Shown one piece after another: positions 62,751 through 64,000 of a stretch of 64,000 bases of DNA (the first letter of the stretch is position 1; every line of letters begins with the position of its first letter). The DNA comes from WJMD01 sp964596015 (lineage in GTDB: Bacteria > Joyebacterota > Joyebacteria > Joyebacterales > Joyebacteraceae). The stretch spans positions 14,953 through 78,952 of the forward strand of contig CAZQSB010000010.1 in NCBI GenBank assembly GCA_964596015.1, read 5' to 3'. The position numbers and the translations under genes are program-made. The notes below the pieces were generated by a model. It ran no database searches, was not told the DNA's origin, and was given only the letters and a program-made list of their open reading frames with translations.

Positions 62751-63739
62751 TACTGCGTTCCCTCTGTGGTCGAAGCCGCCTCTTGCTCCGCGGCCTTGTC
62801 GGCCCGGGATATGTGCTGGATGAACACGTCCTCCATGCCCGGGCTGACCCTGTGCGCCGAGTTCACCCGGAACCCCGCGTCCGCGAGGGCATCTACGATC
62901 GTCTGTTCATCCCGGTCGGCCGACGACACCGTGACGTGCAGCGCGTCGCCGAAGACCGCGGCGAGAAGAACGGCGGGATGGTCGCTCAGCAGTCGCTTCG
63001 CCTCACGGGTGCGGTCGACCTCGACGGCCAGGATGTCTCCCTCGACGTCCGCCACGAGCTCGTCGGGCGTCCCGAGGGCGACGACCCGGCCGCGGTGGAG
63101 AAGCGCGAGCCTGTCGAAGCGTTCGGCCTCGTCCATGTACGCGGTGCTGACGACGACCGTGACGCTCTGGGCCACCATCTCGTGCACGATGAGCCAGAGG
63201 TCGCGGCGCGATATCGGGTCCACGCCGAACGTCGGTTCGTCGAGCAACAGGATCCTCGGCTGGTGGATGAGCGCACAGGAGAGTCCCAGCTTCTGCTTCA
63301 TTCCTCCTGAAAGCGCGCCCGCGAGCCTGTCCTTGAACGGCTCGAGATTCGAGAAGCGGAACAGGCGGTCCAGGCGGGCTCCGCGCTCCTCTTGGGGGAC
63401 CTCGTACAGGTCGGCGTAGAAGGTGAGGTTCTCCATCACGGTCAGGTCCGCGTAGAGGCCGAACCTCTGCGACATGTACGCGATGTCGTGCTTCACGCCC
63501 TCGGGGTCGCCCGCGACGCTGACACCGGCGAGCACGGCATCTCCTGACGTCGGGGGCATCACCCCGGCGAGCATCCGCAACGTCGTGGTCTTGCCGGCTC
63601 CGTCAGGACCGACGAGGCCGAAGAGCTGTCCCTCGGCGATCTCGAAGGTCAGTTCGTCCACGGCGAGGACGTCGCCGAATCTGCGGGAGAGACCCTCGAC
63701 CCTTATCGCGGCGCCGTTCTCACTCATCATCACTACCAT
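62750..63739 (-). CDS. ABC transporter ATPase, first half of YbhF-like pair
   Basis: A 329-residue ATPase. Walker A is GPDGAGKTTT, the signature is a canonical LSGGMKQKL, and Walker B is ILLLDEPTFGVD. After the nucleotide-binding domain comes a C-terminal extension with EGDILAVEVDR. The start has several close candidates (ATG at 63739, 63730 and 63727), none with a strong ribosome-binding site. It lies 43 bases after the adaptor gene and is translationally coupled to the second ATPase. Confidence 0.9.
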   Translation of the reverse strand: MVVMMSENGAAIRVEGLSRRFGDVLAVDELTFEIAEGQLFGLVGPDGAGKTTTLRMLAGVMPPTSGDAVLAGVSVAGDPEGVKHDIAYMSQRFGLYADLTVMENLTFYADLYEVPQEERGARLDRLFRFSNLEPFKDRLAGALSGGMKQKLGLSCALIHQPRILLLDEPTFGVDPISRRDLWLIVHEMVAQSVTVVVSTAYMDEAERFDRLALLHRGRVVALGTPDELVADVEGDILAVEVDRTREAKRLLSDHPAVLLAAVFGDALHVTVSSADRDEQTIVDALADAGFRVNSAHRVSPGMEDVFIQHISRADKAAEQEAASTTEGTQ

Positions 63740-63782
63740 CCATGCTCAGAAGCCACGTTGCAGTCGACTTCTTCCGTTCATC

Positions 63783-64000
63783 TCACGAGTCGTCGCCGTC
63801 TTCTTCGTCCGGCAGTCGCAGCCGCACGTCCGCCGGCATTCCCGGTTTGAGGTCGAGCTCGGGATCTCCGGATATGCTCACCTTCACCGCGTAGACGAGT
63901 TTGACGCGCTCCTCCTCCGTCTGCACGTTCTTGGGCGTGAACTCCGCCTCCGAGGCGATGAAGGTCACTTCGCCCTCGTATTCTCTTTCGGGATACGTGT
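63783..64000 (-). CDS. HlyD-family adaptor protein, C-terminal fragment at the window edge
   Basis: The last ~72 residues of a periplasmic adaptor; the gene is open to the right edge. It starts in mid-domain with REYEGEVTFIASEAEFTPKN, continues with the beta strand VYAVKVSISGDPELDLKPGM and ends in an acidic tail (DEEDGDD). The LKPGMPADVRL stretch is the usual end of HlyD/YbhG proteins. As the first gene of the operon it would be the YbhG-like partner of the two ATPases and two permeases. Its 5-prime part and promoter lie outside the window. Confidence 0.85.
   Translation of the reverse strand, partial: TYPEREYEGEVTFIASEAEFTPKNVQTEEERVKLVYAVKVSISGDPELDLKPGMPADVRLRLPDEEDGDDS

Noticed and set aside
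1..64000. CRISPR arrays, tRNA, rRNA and insertion sequences
   Set aside because: I looked for regularly spaced repeats, cloverleaf-like segments, rRNA-like conserved blocks and transposase motifs and saw none.

Overview
The window is high-GC DNA from an uncultured-looking bacterium with a Gram-negative envelope. It carries lipoprotein signals, outer-membrane beta-barrels, a TonB protein, tripartite exporters, and secreted proteins that end in FlgD-type Ig sorting domains. Those sorting domains, the many FG-GAP and beta-helix secreted proteins, and the kinase-TPR signalling proteins suggest the FCB superphylum or a neighbouring candidate phylum such as Eisenbacteria or Krumholzibacteriota. This placement is inference from gene content only. 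A run of ten N at 12463-12472 shows that this is a draft, probably metagenomic, scaffold. Two other genes (an MgtC homologue near 30.6 kb and an arylsulfotransferase near 45 kb) have lost their middles. I found no rRNA, tRNA, CRISPR array or insertion sequence.

Layout. 0.1-6.6 kb: a giant secreted subtilisin-like protease with a consensus promoter. 6.7-9.6 kb: a MacB/DevC-type tripartite exporter (ATPase, adaptor, permease). 9.7-13.3 kb: two alkaline-phosphatase-superfamily lipoproteins, the second fused in frame to a DUF4126 membrane domain and cut by the N-gap. 13.3-20.5 kb: an FHA-GAF-PP2C phosphatase, a sorted secreted beta-propeller protein, and a Ser/Thr kinase with TolB-like and TPR domains.

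20.5-28.2 kb is the most interesting part. It is a co-directional run encoding a small secreted protein, a lipoprotein with a CX4CH haem site, a cytochrome-DUF5777 beta-barrel fusion, a monohaem periplasmic cytochrome, a Cyc2-like fused cytochrome-porin, a 53-residue zinc-finger-like protein, an FAD disulfide oxidoreductase and another outer-membrane barrel. It closes with a perfect rho-independent terminator. Together these could form an electron conduit across the outer membrane.

28.2-34.4 kb: an SLC12-type cation-chloride cotransporter, the broken mgtC, a MarR regulator with a near-consensus promoter, a small coiled-coil protein, and an orphan hybrid histidine kinase. 34.9-40.4 kb: a large TPR-DUF3857-transglutaminase secreted protein and a convergent parallel beta-helix protein. 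40.6-42.4 kb and 56.5-58.3 kb: two paralogous 613-residue APC permeases, each fused to a PTS EIIA-like domain.

42.5-52.7 kb is a signalling block. It holds a histidine kinase with its own FG-GAP sensor and, further on, an operon in which an FG-GAP lipoprotein, a separate kinase and an NtrC-type sigma54 activator overlap head to tail. 52.8-64 kb: a TonB protein, a calcium-type P-type ATPase, an FGE-fold protein, and a minus-strand YbhGFSR-like ABC-2 exporter operon (adaptor, two ATPases, two permeases) running off the right edge.
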